The notes under the pieces: generated by a model | Database searches by the model: none | What the model was told of the DNA's origin: nothing | The model's input: only the letters and a program-made list of their open reading frames with translations | Position numbers and translations under genes: made by a program | Shown: piece after piece, positions 35,323 through 44,407 of the stretch | Numbering within the stretch: position 1 is the first letter of the stretch | Layout: the number at the start of each line of letters is the position of its first letter | Source: an uncultured Clostridia bacterium | Lineage (GTDB): Bacteria > Bacillota > Clostridia > Christensenellales > Borkfalkiaceae | Reading direction: 5' to 3' | Length of the DNA: 64,000 bases | Assembly: GCA_934254725.1 (NCBI GenBank) | Contig: CAKQLR010000001.1 | Coordinates: forward strand, 1 to 64,000

Positions 35323-38300
35323 TCAGGCGATGAATTCCGAAACGAACGAAAGCATCTGTTCGGCGGAAAGCCCGGGCTTTTCTATTTTGAGCAGCGGGTT
35401 TTCCTTAAACGCAAGCGCGGCGAAGGATTTGTTCGCATTGATATTCGCGTAGAGTTTTTCGTTGTCGAGGCATTCGAGGTCGGCAAAAGTTACTTCCGCA
35501 TACTCTTTCTTTACGAGTATTTTCTTTGCCCTGACCGCCTTGGCGCGGTTTTTCAAAACGGCTATGCCGATGAGCGTTTGCACCTCTTTCGGAATAGGAC
35601 CGTACACTTCATTGAGGGAACGCTCCACGCGCGTTTTGTCCGATTCCTCTGCGATTTCGGCTATTTGTTTGTAGCAATCCATTCGAGCGGCGGAGTCCGA
35701 AACGTACTCTTCGGGAATATACGCGCCAGCGCGGACGTCGAGTTCGGTGTCGAAATTTTTGGTGGTTTCGCCGAGCTGTTCTTTTAAAATTCTCGAATAC
35801 AATTCGTACCCGACCTTTTCCATATGACCGTGCTGTTCCCTGCCGAGGACGTTGCCCGCGCCCCTGATTTCAAGGTCTCGCATGGCTATCTTGAAGCCGC
35901 TGCCCATTTCGGTAAATTCCATTATCGCGGTAAGGCGCTTGTAAGCCGCTTCGCTCATAACTTTATCCGGCTTGAACGTGAAGTAGGCGTGAGCCATTCT
36001 GTCACCCCTGCCTACGCGACCCTTTAGCTGGTACAAAGTCGACAGACCGAGTTTGTCCGCATCGATGACTATAAGCGTGTTGGCGTTGGGTAGGTCTATG
36101 CCGTTTTCTATTATCGTGGTGGCGACGAGTATATCCGCCTTGTCCTCGTAAAAAGACTGAACGGAGGCTTCGAGAACCTTCTCGTCCATTTGCCCGTGTG
36201 CGGTGATAATGCGCGATTCAGGCAACATTTCGGCTAAATGTTCTGAAAATTTGTATATGCTTTCCACCCTGTTGTACAGTATGAATACCTGCCCCCCGCG
36301 GCCTGTTTCGCGAAGTACCGCGTCCCTTATAAGCGCGTCCGATTCTTCGGTGACGTACGTCTGTACGGGCAGGCGGGTTTTTGGCGGGGTGTTTATGGTG
36401 CTTATATCGCGTATGCCGGTGAGCGACATATGCAGCGTGCGCGGTATGGGCGTTGCGGAAAGCGTGAGAGTATCGACGTTCACTTTCATAGTTTTTATCC
36501 GCTCTTTATGCTCTACGCCGAAACGCTGTTCTTCGTCGAGTATCAGAAGCCCGAGGTCTTTGAATTTTACGTCCTTGCCGAAAAGACGGTGTGTGCCTAT
36601 TATTATATCCGTTTCGCCCGACAAAACTTTATCAAGCGATTTTTTCTGTTCCGCCGCTGTTTTGAAGCGGTTAACCACGTCTATATGGACGCCGAAGCCC
36701 GCAAAACGCTTTATGCAGGTGTTGTAATGCTGCTGCGAAAGTATGGTGGTGGGCGCGATTATCGCCACCTGCTTGGAATCGCACACTGCTTTGAACGCCG
36801 CACGGAGAGCTACTTCCGTCTTGCCGAAGCCGACGTCTCCGCACAGCAGCCTGTCCATAACCTTGTCGCTCTCCATGTCCTTTTTTATTTCTTCTATGGA
36901 CGAAAGCTGGTCCTCCGTTTCTTCGAACTCGAAGGAGTTTTCAAAAAGCTTCATCAGTTCGTCATCTTCCGAAAACCTGAAACCGTGCCTTTCCGCACGC
37001 TCGCGGTAGAGGGACTTCAGGTTTATGGTCATCTTTTTGATAGACTGACGGACGCGTTCCTTTATCCTTTCAAAATCCTTGCCGCCTATTTTGTTGAGCG
37101 TTGGCTTTTTGTCGCCCGCAAGGTATTTTGTGAGTTTGTCCATCTGCTCGACCGAGACGTAGAGCATGTCACCGCCCGCGTATTCGACGGAGATGTAATC
37201 CTTTACGCCCGAGGTCGTTTCTATTTTACGGGTGCCGCGAACTATTCCCACGCCGTGCTGTTCGTGCACCGCGTAGTCGCCTACCGAGGGAGCGGAGAAT
37301 ACGTCGTTACGGCGCTTCTTTATCTTCTTTTCCGAAGAGGATTTTAAATATAAATCGCCGCTGCCGATGACGACGAGTTTTGCGTCGTGATAGATAAAAC
37401 CGTTTGCGAGTATGAACGTGGTAAGCTTTACGCCCGTAAAATCTTCGGGGAAGTTATCGTTTATCTCGGCGGTGACTTTTCTTTCGTAAAGGTCGGAGTA
37501 GAGTTTCTTTGCCCTGTCCTCGCCCGCGCAGCAAACGATTACGCGGTAGCCGCCGGCTTTCCAGTTGGATATATCGGTGATTGCGTCGCCCACGCGCATG
37601 GAATAACGAGGCACCGGCGTGCAATTGAATTTATACGTTCTGAGAGGATTGAAAAACTCCACCCGCGTTATAAGGCTTTGAAGGGCGAGTTTGCGCCTGC
37701 CGTTAAAGTTCACGATAAGCTCCTCTATAGGCAGAAGCTGTTTTACGGTGAAATCGTACGCCTCGCCGCTTTTAAGGAAACGGGTTACCCTTTCGGTGTG
37801 TTCCTTGTATATGCTTTCGGCGGTATCCTTGAGCAGTTTGCATTCGTCGAACACGACGACGCTGTCGCGGTTTACATAGTTGAATATATCGTTAGTGCGG
37901 CTTTTAAGAAGAGGGAAAACGAATTGCAGGCAGTCCGCATTCGTACCGCTTTCTATCGCTTCGCTAAGCTCCGAAAAAATAGTGCGGGATTTTGTAAAAA
38001 TCACGTTTTTCACGCTTTTTCCGTAGCTTTCTTTCAATTTCGATTTAAGTTCTTCCCTCTCGTTTTCGGGCAGAATTATATCCGTTGCGGCGACCGCGGT
38101 AAAGGATTTTACGTGCTCGGTTTTAAGCCCCGTTCCCTCGTCGAACGAGCAGACGGTTTCTATTTCGTCGCCGAAAAAGTCAGTCCTGAAAGGCGTTTCC
38201 GAATTTATCGGGAACACGTCGAGTATATCGCCGCGAAGAGAAAAAGTGCCTTTGCCCTGTACGCTTTCGCAGCGGGCGTAGCCCAGCCCCACAAGCTTTT

Positions 38301-38736
38301 CGACAGCCGCGTAAACGCTCATTTCGTCACCCTCGGTTATCGTAAGAAAGTCCGTTCTTTCCGGGAAAAGCTGCATAAGGCTTTCTACGGGAGCGACGAC
38401 GATTTCCGCCCCGCAGGATATCTGCCAGAGGGCGTTCAGCCTTGCGTACAGACTTTCTTTATTGAAAGAGTGTTTGAAGAGAACGACGTCGTCCTTCGGG
38501 GGAAGGTAAACAACCTTTTTATCCGTCAGCTCGCTTATTTCTTCCGCTGCCTGCTTAGCGCCGACGGCGGTGGACGTAACGTACAGCACGGGCTGACCGA
38601 GCGTTGCCGCTATATGGCATTTTTGAGAAAATTGTATGCCGAAAGCCGAGCAGGGCATGCCCTCCCGGACGTTGGATTTAAGCTCGGCAAAGTCGCCGCC
38701 GAGCAATTCTGGTTGTATATATTTGGATAAAGACAT
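35323..38736 (-). CDS. mfd: Transcription-repair coupling factor Mfd
   Basis: An 1137-residue translocase that removes stalled RNA polymerase and recruits UvrA. The N-terminal UvrB-like region (1-340), the RNA-polymerase-binding CarD-like domain (about 480-560, VGDYAVHEQHGVGIV) and the RecG-like motor follow in order: LCGDVGFGKTEVALRAAF (Walker A), LLILDEEQRFGVEHKE (DEEQ box), TLSATPIPRTLHMS, and the motif VI region LKGRVGRGDR. The C-terminal TRCF domain closes the protein. pth precedes it in the same direction. The ribosome site at the ATG is weak. Confidence 0.97.
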   Translation of the reverse strand: MSLSKYIQPELLGGDFAELKSNVREGMPCSAFGIQFSQKCHIAATLGQPVLYVTSTAVGAKQAAEEISELTDKKVVYLPPKDDVVLFKHSFNKESLYARLNALWQISCGAEIVVAPVESLMQLFPERTDFLTITEGDEMSVYAAVEKLVGLGYARCESVQGKGTFSLRGDILDVFPINSETPFRTDFFGDEIETVCSFDEGTGLKTEHVKSFTAVAATDIILPENEREELKSKLKESYGKSVKNVIFTKSRTIFSELSEAIESGTNADCLQFVFPLLKSRTNDIFNYVNRDSVVVFDECKLLKDTAESIYKEHTERVTRFLKSGEAYDFTVKQLLPIEELIVNFNGRRKLALQSLITRVEFFNPLRTYKFNCTPVPRYSMRVGDAITDISNWKAGGYRVIVCCAGEDRAKKLYSDLYERKVTAEINDNFPEDFTGVKLTTFILANGFIYHDAKLVVIGSGDLYLKSSSEKKIKKRRNDVFSAPSVGDYAVHEQHGVGIVRGTRKIETTSGVKDYISVEYAGGDMLYVSVEQMDKLTKYLAGDKKPTLNKIGGKDFERIKERVRQSIKKMTINLKSLYRERAERHGFRFSEDDELMKLFENSFEFEETEDQLSSIEEIKKDMESDKVMDRLLCGDVGFGKTEVALRAAFKAVCDSKQVAIIAPTTILSQQHYNTCIKRFAGFGVHIDVVNRFKTAAEQKKSLDKVLSGETDIIIGTHRLFGKDVKFKDLGLLILDEEQRFGVEHKERIKTMKVNVDTLTLSATPIPRTLHMSLTGIRDISTINTPPKTRLPVQTYVTEESDALIRDAVLRETGRGGQVFILYNRVESIYKFSEHLAEMLPESRIITAHGQMDEKVLEASVQSFYEDKADILVATTIIENGIDLPNANTLIVIDADKLGLSTLYQLKGRVGRGDRMAHAYFTFKPDKVMSEAAYKRLTAIMEFTEMGSGFKIAMRDLEIRGAGNVLGREQHGHMEKVGYELYSRILKEQLGETTKNFDTELDVRAGAYIPEEYVSDSAARMDCYKQIAEIAEESDKTRVERSLNEVYGPIPKEVQTLIGIAVLKNRAKAVRAKKILVKKEYAEVTFADLECLDNEKLYANINANKSFAALAFKENPLLKIEKPGLSAEQMLSFVSEFIA

Positions 38737-38757
38737 ATCTCGTTAAAACCGAAAACA

Positions 38758-38780
38758 CGGCGATAATGCGCGTTTTAGGC
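38758..38780 (+). repeat. Interspersed GCGCG-core motif between pth and mfd
   Basis: GGCGATAATGCGCGTTTTAG with TACTTTTAG following. It lies 22 nt upstream of the mfd start. The core ATAATGCGCG equals that at 52801-52810 on the opposite strand. Confidence 0.5.
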
Positions 38781-38791
38781 TACTTTTAGTC

Positions 38792-39361
38792 TTAAAGGTT
38801 AATATTACACTCGCAACCGATTTTGTCTATGGTTTCGCCGCGCACGAACATTTCCGCAGCCTTTTGCGCGTTTGAAAGGGGTGTGAGCATTGCCTGCCTT
38901 ACCGCCGCAGACCTTGAAGAAAGGACGTATTCTATAATGGGCATTACTTCCGTTTGAGGTTTTATGCCTATGCGGGCGCGGGGAAATTCGCCGCTGCCGA
39001 GTTCCTTTACGATGCTGCGCATGCCGTTGTGAGTACCAGCCGAGCCGTGAGCGCGGATGCGAAGAGCGCCTACGGGGATATCGTAATCGTCATAGAAAAC
39101 CATGATGTTCGACAGCGGGATTTTATAAAAGTTTACAAGCTCCCTTACGCTTTCGCCGCTGGAGTTCATAAAAGTCTGAGGTTTTGCAAGGAGAACTTTT
39201 TCCTTACCTATGAACGTTTCGGCGACGAGCGCCTTGCAGGTCTTTTTTGTGAACGAGGCGCGAAGCTCTTCCGCAATTCCGTCGAGCGCGATAAAGCCTG
39301 CGTTATGGAAGGTGTTTTCATATTGTTTGCCCGGATTGCCGAGCCCTACAAGCAAATACAT
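38792..39361 (-). CDS. pth: Peptidyl-tRNA hydrolase
   Basis: A 189-residue enzyme that frees tRNA from peptidyl-tRNA dropped by ribosomes. GLGNPGKQYENTFHNAGF holds the catalytic histidine, KPQTFMNSSGESV the substrate-binding asparagine, and YDDYDIPVGALRIRAHGSAGTHNGMRSI the family core with the catalytic aspartate. It follows prs and precedes mfd, the usual prs-pth-mfd order of Bacillota. Confidence 0.97.
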   Translation of the reverse strand: MYLLVGLGNPGKQYENTFHNAGFIALDGIAEELRASFTKKTCKALVAETFIGKEKVLLAKPQTFMNSSGESVRELVNFYKIPLSNIMVFYDDYDIPVGALRIRAHGSAGTHNGMRSIVKELGSGEFPRARIGIKPQTEVMPIIEYVLSSRSAAVRQAMLTPLSNAQKAAEMFVRGETIDKIGCECNINL

Positions 39362-39390
39362 TTCGTTAAATTTCTCGGTTATATTAAATT

Positions 39391-39413
39391 CGCGGGGTCA
39401 AAAAAGCCCCGCG
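39391..39413. terminator. Hairpin between prs and pth
   Basis: CGCGGGG and CCCCGCG form a 7-bp stem with a T-run on the plus-strand side and an AT-rich run on the minus-strand side. It lies just after the prs stop, so it may attenuate prs transcripts before pth. Confidence 0.55.
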
Positions 39414-39435
39414 TTTTTACTTTCGTTTTTTTATT

Positions 39436-40383
39436 TTAGTCGTAGATTTCGGACATCTGCTTATCGAGATAGATGTTTTCGATTGCCCTTGCAAAGAGCT
39501 TAGCTACCGACAATACTTTGATTTTATCGAGCTTCTTTTCTTCCGACAGAGGAATAGTGTCGAGAAGCACCATTTCGGTTATGTGAGAATCCCTTATTCT
39601 TTCGATAGCGGGACCGGAAAGCACGGCGTGCGTTGCGCAGGCGTAAATTTCTTTAGCGCCGTTATTGTAAAGCGCTTCCGCACCCTGACAAATGGTGCCG
39701 GCGGTGTCTATCATATCGTCTACCATAAGGCACTTTTTGCCTTTGACGTCACCGATTATGTTCATGACCTCGATCTGGTTTGCCTTGGGGCGGCGCTTAT
39801 CTACGATTGCCATGGGGCAGTTGAGTTTTGCGGCTACGTTTCTTGCCCTGGAAACAGACCCGATATCGGGCGAGACTACGATGAAATCTTCGTCTACTTT
39901 GTTTTCAAAATATTTATAAAGCAACGGACCGCCCAAAAGGTGATCTACGGGGATATCGAAGAAGCCCTGTATCTGCGCTGCGTGAAGATCCATGGTAAGC
40001 ACCCTGTCCGCACCTGCGGAAGTTATTATATCGGCAACGAGTTTTGCGGTGATAGGATCTCTCGAACGGGCCTTTCTGTCCTGACGGGCATATCCGAAAT
40101 AAGGTATTACTGCCGTTATTCTGCCGGCGGAAGCCCTTCTTGCCGCGTCGATCATTATTAAAAGCTCCATAAGATTTTCGTTTACGGGAGCGCAGGTAGA
40201 CTGTACGATGAATACGTCCCTGCCCCTTACGGTTTCACAAAGGTGAACGGCTGTTTCACCGTCGCTGAAATGCCCTACCTCGATCTCGCTGAGTTCGAAG
40301 CCTAAATTATGGGCGATATCCTGTGCAAGCTTCTGATTGGAGTTGCCTGCGAAAATCTTAATCTCGTTGCCGTGAGTTATCAT
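39436..40383 (-). CDS. prs: Ribose-phosphate pyrophosphokinase
   Basis: A 315-residue PRPP synthase (ribose-5-phosphate plus ATP gives PRPP and AMP). [14 protein letters not shown] starts the protein, [16 protein letters not shown] is the catalytic flexible-loop region, [21 protein letters not shown] is the metal/ATP site, and the PRPP-binding loop is [17 protein letters not shown]. It feeds purine, pyrimidine, histidine and NAD synthesis, the last made by NadE in this window. The ATG at 40383 has TAGGAGGAAG upstream. Confidence 0.97.
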   Translation of the reverse strand: MITHGNEIKIFAGNSNQKLAQDIAHNLGFELSEIEVGHFSDGETAVHLCETVRGRDVFIVQSTCAPVNENLMELLIMIDAARRASAGRITAVIPYFGYARQDRKARSRDPITAKLVADIITSAGADRVLTMDLHAAQIQGFFDIPVDHLLGGPLLYKYFENKVDEDFIVVSPDIGSVSRARNVAAKLNCPMAIVDKRRPKANQIEVMNIIGDVKGKKCLMVDDMIDTAGTICQGAEALYNNGAKEIYACATHAVLSGPAIERIRDSHITEMVLLDTIPLSEEKKLDKIKVLSVAKLFARAIENIYLDKQMSEIYD

Positions 40384-40405
40384 TGTGTATACTTCCTCCT
40401 AAGTT

Positions 40406-40437
40406 AAACGGCTATGTTTTTTGTTTAAAAGCCGTTT
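40406..40437 (-). promoter_or_regulatory. Leader hairpin just upstream of the prs ribosome site
   Basis: AAACGGCT (40406-40413) and AGCCGTTT (40430-40437) form a perfect 8-bp stem with a 16-nt loop in the prs leader, ending about 5 nt before the AGGAGG ribosome site. A role in translation or stability is possible, but no known riboswitch is recognised. Confidence 0.5.
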
Positions 40438-40596
40438 GGTACAAGCATATATATTGTATTACAAAATGAAAAATTTATCAAGCGGTTTTATGCCGATATC
40501 CAACATTTATCTTTTTTAATTTTTCAGAGGGATATTTTGTAGGTAGTGCAAGACTATTAGTTGCGAGCTAAAAATACCGGGATATTTAGTACCGCA

Positions 40597-41127
40597 TTAT
40601 CTGGTCTCGCGACGGGTTTTAAAAAAATCAGTGAGAAGGGACGAGCACTCTTCTTCCATTATTCCGCCGTGCACTTCCGCCCTGCTGTTGAGCGAAGTGT
40701 TGCCGGTGATATCGTACGCGCTGCCGCAGGAACCGCTCTTCTTTTCGTATGCGCCGAAGTAGATTTTGCTTACGCGGGAGTTCATTATGGCGCCCGCGCA
40801 CATGGGGCACGGCTCCAGCGTGACGTAAATTTCCGCACCGTTAAGCCGCCAGTCGTCGAGCTTTTTGCATGCCTTTTTTATTGCTATTATTTCCGCGTGG
40901 GCGGTTGCGTCCTTTTTCGTTTCCCGAAGGTTCTGCCCACGAGAGATGATTTTACCGTCTTTTACGATCACGCAACCTATGGGGATCTCTCCCTTTTCAG
41001 CGGCGGCTTTCGCCTGTTTTATAGCTTCGCCCATGAATTTGTTTGCTTCCGTTTGGCGATTTTGCTCGTTAATGCGCGATATACGGGCTTTTTCTTCCCT
41101 GCGCTCTATGCGTGTAGCTCTTTTCAT
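40597..41127 (-). CDS. tadA: tRNA-specific adenosine deaminase TadA
   Basis: A CDA-fold deaminase that makes inosine at position 34 of tRNA-Arg(ACG). Zinc ligands and the catalytic glutamate are in TAHAEIIAI and EPCPMCAGAIMNSR, followed by the family end VHGGIMEEECSSLLTDFF. As drawn it has 176 residues, but the first 31 are Arg/Glu-rich and not family-like. They read through the GC-core repeat at 41064-41088. The ATG at 41034 (MGEAIKQAKAAAEKGEIPIG, 145 residues) aligns better with the normal TadA start; neither start has a strong ribosome site. The gene follows the pseudouridine synthase. Confidence 0.9.
   Translation of the reverse strand: MKRATRIERREEKARISRINEQNRQTEANKFMGEAIKQAKAAAEKGEIPIGCVIVKDGKIISRGQNLRETKKDATAHAEIIAIKKACKKLDDWRLNGAEIYVTLEPCPMCAGAIMNSRVSKIYFGAYEKKSGSCGSAYDITGNTSLNSRAEVHGGIMEEECSSLLTDFFKTRRETR
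41064..41088 (+). repeat. Interspersed GCGCG-core hairpin near the tadA start
   Basis: GCTCG (41064-41068) and CGGGC (41084-41088) pair with one G-U around a 15-nt loop TTAATGCGCGATATA, followed by TTTTTC. If tadA starts at 41034, it lies 30 nt upstream of the start, like the other copies. Confidence 0.6.
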
Positions 41128-41129
41128 TT

Positions 41130-42104
41130 TTATTTTTCCGTTTGCCGTTGGTTGTATTTACCTTCGTCGAAGTAGCCGAAAGTTTTGCCGTCAAGATAAA
41201 AAAGCGGCGAGTTTTTTTCAAAATGCAGCGTTATTTTATAGGACGCAAGCCGTTGACGGGTCGCTTTCAGCTTTTTGTTTATAGTTCTGTCGCCGTATTT
41301 GTCGTCGCCGATAATAGGCATGCCCTCGAACGCGAGATGAGCGCGAATTTGGTGAGTTTTGCCGGTGATGAGTTTTACTTCTATCAAGGTGTTTTTTATG
41401 CCGGCTTTTTCGTTATTTTTATTAGTAAACTTGTCCGTTTTTATTAAAGAAGCGCCCGAAAACGCGCAAAAACGCGGTATTTTTTTATAAGCGGTTACTA
41501 TTTGGACGTCGCCTTGCCCTTTGTTTTTATGGACGTAAACGGTGGATTTTTCCGCGTCTTTTTTAAGGTATGCGGTGAGGGTGGCTTCGTCCTGTTTCGG
41601 TTCGCCCGTGACCTCCGTTATATAATATTTTTCAAAAGTGCGCTGTTTAAAGCCGAGGTCGAGCGCGGTTTTCGCGTTTTCGTTGAGGGCGAAAATCATT
41701 ACGCCGAAAGTGTTCACGTCGAGGCGATGAACGGCTTCTGCCGTCGGGAATACGGATTTTAACCTTTCTGAAAAACTTTCCGTAGGTTCGCCCTGCGGCT
41801 TTATTACGACCGCGACGTTTTCATCCGAATAAATCGTTTTTATGTTTTCGTTTTTTGCCGAAATGTCTGTATGCGAGGGAGGAACGGGCGCGCCTTTATC
41901 TTGCGAAGGCGTATTTGCAGGCGTAAACGGGGTGTAGACCTCTATCACGTCGCCCGCTTCGACAAAGCAGTCCTTACTTTGGCGTTTGCCGTTTACCTTC
42001 ACGTCCTTTGCGCGGAGCGATTTCATGACAACACCGTACGGGACACCCTGCGCACATATAAGTTTTACAAGCCTCTCTTTCGTAGGCGAAACGATTTTGA
42101 ACAT
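41130..42104 (-). CDS. RluA-family pseudouridine synthase
   Basis: A 324-residue rRNA or tRNA pseudouridine synthase. An S4 RNA-binding domain (residues 8-60, SLRAKDVKVNGKRQSKD) is followed by a proline/serine-rich linker, the catalytic AVHRLDVNTFGVMIFA with the essential aspartate, and TGKTHQIRAHLAFEGMPIIGDDKYGD. RluC or RluD-type specificity cannot be told. The conventional start at 42104 is needed to complete the S4 domain, and this overlaps the end of feoB by 131 bp. Confidence 0.88.
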   Translation of the reverse strand: MFKIVSPTKERLVKLICAQGVPYGVVMKSLRAKDVKVNGKRQSKDCFVEAGDVIEVYTPFTPANTPSQDKGAPVPPSHTDISAKNENIKTIYSDENVAVVIKPQGEPTESFSERLKSVFPTAEAVHRLDVNTFGVMIFALNENAKTALDLGFKQRTFEKYYITEVTGEPKQDEATLTAYLKKDAEKSTVYVHKNKGQGDVQIVTAYKKIPRFCAFSGASLIKTDKFTNKNNEKAGIKNTLIEVKLITGKTHQIRAHLAFEGMPIIGDDKYGDRTINKKLKATRQRLASYKITLHFEKNSPLFYLDGKTFGYFDEGKYNQRQTEK

Positions 42105-44013
42105 TTGCTGAGATTTTTTTCTTTTTCGGTTTATTGAGTATTTTTTGCTTCAGCCTTTCGGCAAGCCTGAACGCCTGCGAATATAACAGGACGAATAGTA
42201 TAAAAACGGCGGGCGAGATTAAAAGCGAGTACAAGCCGAACGACAGCACTATATGAGATAAAAAGTTAGTGATATAGCCGAACAGCAAACCGTTCATAAA
42301 CGTAAATACCCCATATATCGCGCAAAAACGGCTGTTTGTTTGTTGTTTTACCGCCGACAGAGATATTACGCACGGCGTATAAAACGACGAGAAAACTATA
42401 AGCGACAGCGCCGCCGAAGCCGATACGTTTGCGGCAAACGCTTCGCCGCCGACAAGGTAGATTGCGCTAAGCATCCCCTCTTTTGCAATTAAGCCCGACA
42501 TGGCGATGACGGGCATTTGCCAACCCGTAAAGCCCATCGGCAGGAATATAAACGAGATGAAACCGCCGAACGACGCGAGGAAGCTTTCGGAAATTCTGTC
42601 CGCTTCGAGATATTCCAAGCCGAAGCCGAACGAGCGGGCGAACCACAGCGCCGCGGAAACCGCGCTTAATACTGCTATCGCTTTTATTATAAACGTTTTG
42701 AGAAGAAAATTCAACTGTTTTGCGCAAACTTCGAAGCTTGGGATTCTGAGCGGCGGGAGTTCGAACACGAACACATTTGTTAAGACGGGGCTTCTTTCCG
42801 AATAGGCGAACGAAAAAAGCAAGCCGAACGCCACGCCGAAAACATATACGGCCAGGATTATCAGAAATTTTTGCTTAGGGAAAAACACCGAAATAAGCCA
42901 GCAGACGACGGGCAGGCGAGCCGAGCACGGAATAAAACCGAGCGTTAAAAGAAGGGAGCGCTTGCCGACAGACGTTTCCATGGAATTTGCGGTGAGCGTA
43001 GCTTGCGCGGTACAACCGAAGCCGACTAAAAACGGAAAGACGGCTCTGCCCGACAAGCCGAATTTTTTTAGCGTGCCGTCGAACAGATACGACAGGCGGG
43101 CGAGATAGCCGCTTTGCTCGATTACGACCGAGCAGATATACAGCACCGCGAGCTGTGGAATGAAACCGAGAACGCCCGCTATACCGGAGAGAAGCCCTTC
43201 GGTTATGAAGCTTTCTACGGGGCGGGGTGCGCCTATGGTTTTTAGGAGTTTTGAAATTCCCGACAGAAACAGTGAAAAAAGTTTGTTTAAAATTTCGCCG
43301 CCTAATGTGCCTACGGAATATCTGCCGAACGCCGAGTACAGCGAAAACGCAATTATAAGAAGCGCGGTCAGCACTCCCGTGACGGCGCCGGTCAGAAGTT
43401 TATCCGCTTTTGTAAACGGCTGGGTTTTCGGGGGAGAGAACAAATCATTTAGGGTGATTACACCCTCTTTTTCGCGCGTTATCGGCGAGTTTTCGGTTTT
43501 TGCGTCCTCTACGGCTTGTGCTATAAACTTCTTTAAATCGTTACCCTTTTTGTTTATAAAAACGGGAATGCCGAGGTACTTTCCGAGGAGTTCGGAATTT
43601 AATTTTCCGCCTTTGCGGACAAGCTCGTCGTACATATTTATTACCGCAGCGCAGCGCTTGTTTTGCGAGATGACCTCGTTTGCAAGCGTGAGCGCGGATG
43701 CAAGACAAGCCGCTTCTATGACAATGAGAACGAAAGCGTTGTTTTTATTAACCGCTTCGGAGGCGACGGCTTCTTCGCCGTTTTTTGAAAGCAACGAGTA
43801 AGTGCCTGGCAGATCTACGACCGTGTAGGCGCTTCCGTTGTACAAAAACGTGCCTTCGGTTGCCGTGGTGGTGACGCCGTGATAGTTGCCCGTGCGAAGA
43901 TTTGCGCCCGTCAGGCTGTTGAAAACGGTCGTTTTGCCCGAGTTCGGGTTGCCGGCAAGCAATATGGTATCGGTTGCGGAAACGGGGTTTGAGGTACAAG
44001 CGGAGGTTTTCAT
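41974..44013 (-). CDS. feoB: Ferrous iron transporter FeoB
   Basis: A 679-residue Fe(II) transporter. The cytosolic N-terminal G domain shows LAGNPNSGKTTVFNSLTG (G1), the T-rich switch, DLPGTYSLL (G3) and the helical GDI part. The membrane part has the two Gate motifs, including FLVGFGCTAQATLTA and LGFIPCSARLPV, with conserved cysteines. The C-terminal tail is basic and then cysteine-rich (YMCAGCPVRCC), but its last 43 codons overlap the start of the pseudouridine synthase gene in another frame. It overlaps feoA by 4 bp. Confidence 0.95.
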   Translation of the reverse strand: MKTSACTSNPVSATDTILLAGNPNSGKTTVFNSLTGANLRTGNYHGVTTTATEGTFLYNGSAYTVVDLPGTYSLLSKNGEEAVASEAVNKNNAFVLIVIEAACLASALTLANEVISQNKRCAAVINMYDELVRKGGKLNSELLGKYLGIPVFINKKGNDLKKFIAQAVEDAKTENSPITREKEGVITLNDLFSPPKTQPFTKADKLLTGAVTGVLTALLIIAFSLYSAFGRYSVGTLGGEILNKLFSLFLSGISKLLKTIGAPRPVESFITEGLLSGIAGVLGFIPQLAVLYICSVVIEQSGYLARLSYLFDGTLKKFGLSGRAVFPFLVGFGCTAQATLTANSMETSVGKRSLLLTLGFIPCSARLPVVCWLISVFFPKQKFLIILAVYVFGVAFGLLFSFAYSERSPVLTNVFVFELPPLRIPSFEVCAKQLNFLLKTFIIKAIAVLSAVSAALWFARSFGFGLEYLEADRISESFLASFGGFISFIFLPMGFTGWQMPVIAMSGLIAKEGMLSAIYLVGGEAFAANVSASAALSLIVFSSFYTPCVISLSAVKQQTNSRFCAIYGVFTFMNGLLFGYITNFLSHIVLSFGLYSLLISPAVFILFVLLYSQAFRLAERLKQKILNKPKKKKISANVQNRFAYEREACKTYMCAGCPVRCCHEIAPRKGREGKRQTPK

Positions 44014-44249
44014 TTTTTCAGTAAAATCCCCTCCGCCGTTTCGCTTCTGAGCGCGTACAGTCGGCCCTCGACCGAGATTATCAGGGTATGAGAAAATGGT
44101 GCGACGCGCATAGACGTGACTTTCGCCCCGACGGTTATACCCATGGATTTGAGCCTTTCTACACCTTGCTCGGGCAAACGGAAGCCCGTGATTGTGCCTT
44201 TATCGTTGGCTTTCAGGTCTGACAATTTTGTAATTTCGGTATTCGACAT
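44010..44249 (-). CDS. feoA: Ferrous iron transport protein FeoA
   Basis: A 79-residue SH3-like protein (LSDLKANDKGTITGF, ERLKSMGITVGAKVTSMRVAPFSHTLIISVEG, LRSETAEGILL). FeoA is a small cytosolic partner needed for FeoB transport. Its stop overlaps the feoB start (ATGA), which is the usual coupling. The upstream 158 bp hold the terminator of the previous gene; no Fur box is obvious by eye. Confidence 0.93.
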   Translation of the reverse strand: MSNTEITKLSDLKANDKGTITGFRLPEQGVERLKSMGITVGAKVTSMRVAPFSHTLIISVEGRLYALRSETAEGILLKK

Positions 44250-44348
44250 ACTATATTTTACTATCGCGCCCGTTCCGCTATTACCGATTTTTTAGGGATT
44301 CCGATCCTTATCGCTAAGGAATAGATTGCTCTGTTGCCGCAACGACAA

Positions 44349-44377
44349 AAAAAGGCAAGGAGCTACTCCTTGCCTTT
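44349..44377 (-). terminator. Strong intrinsic terminator of the membrane PH-domain gene
   Basis: AAAAGGCAAGGAG and CTCCTTGCCTTTT form a perfect 13-bp stem with a 3-nt loop, 31 nt after the stop, followed by a run of seven Ts on the minus strand. Confidence 0.92.
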
Positions 44378-44407
44378 TGATTTTTATGAAAAAGTTTTTA
44401 TAACCTG

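Noticed and set aside
37387..38730. A 447-codon plus-strand frame
   Set aside because: Antisense to mfd, without ribosome site or recognisable family.
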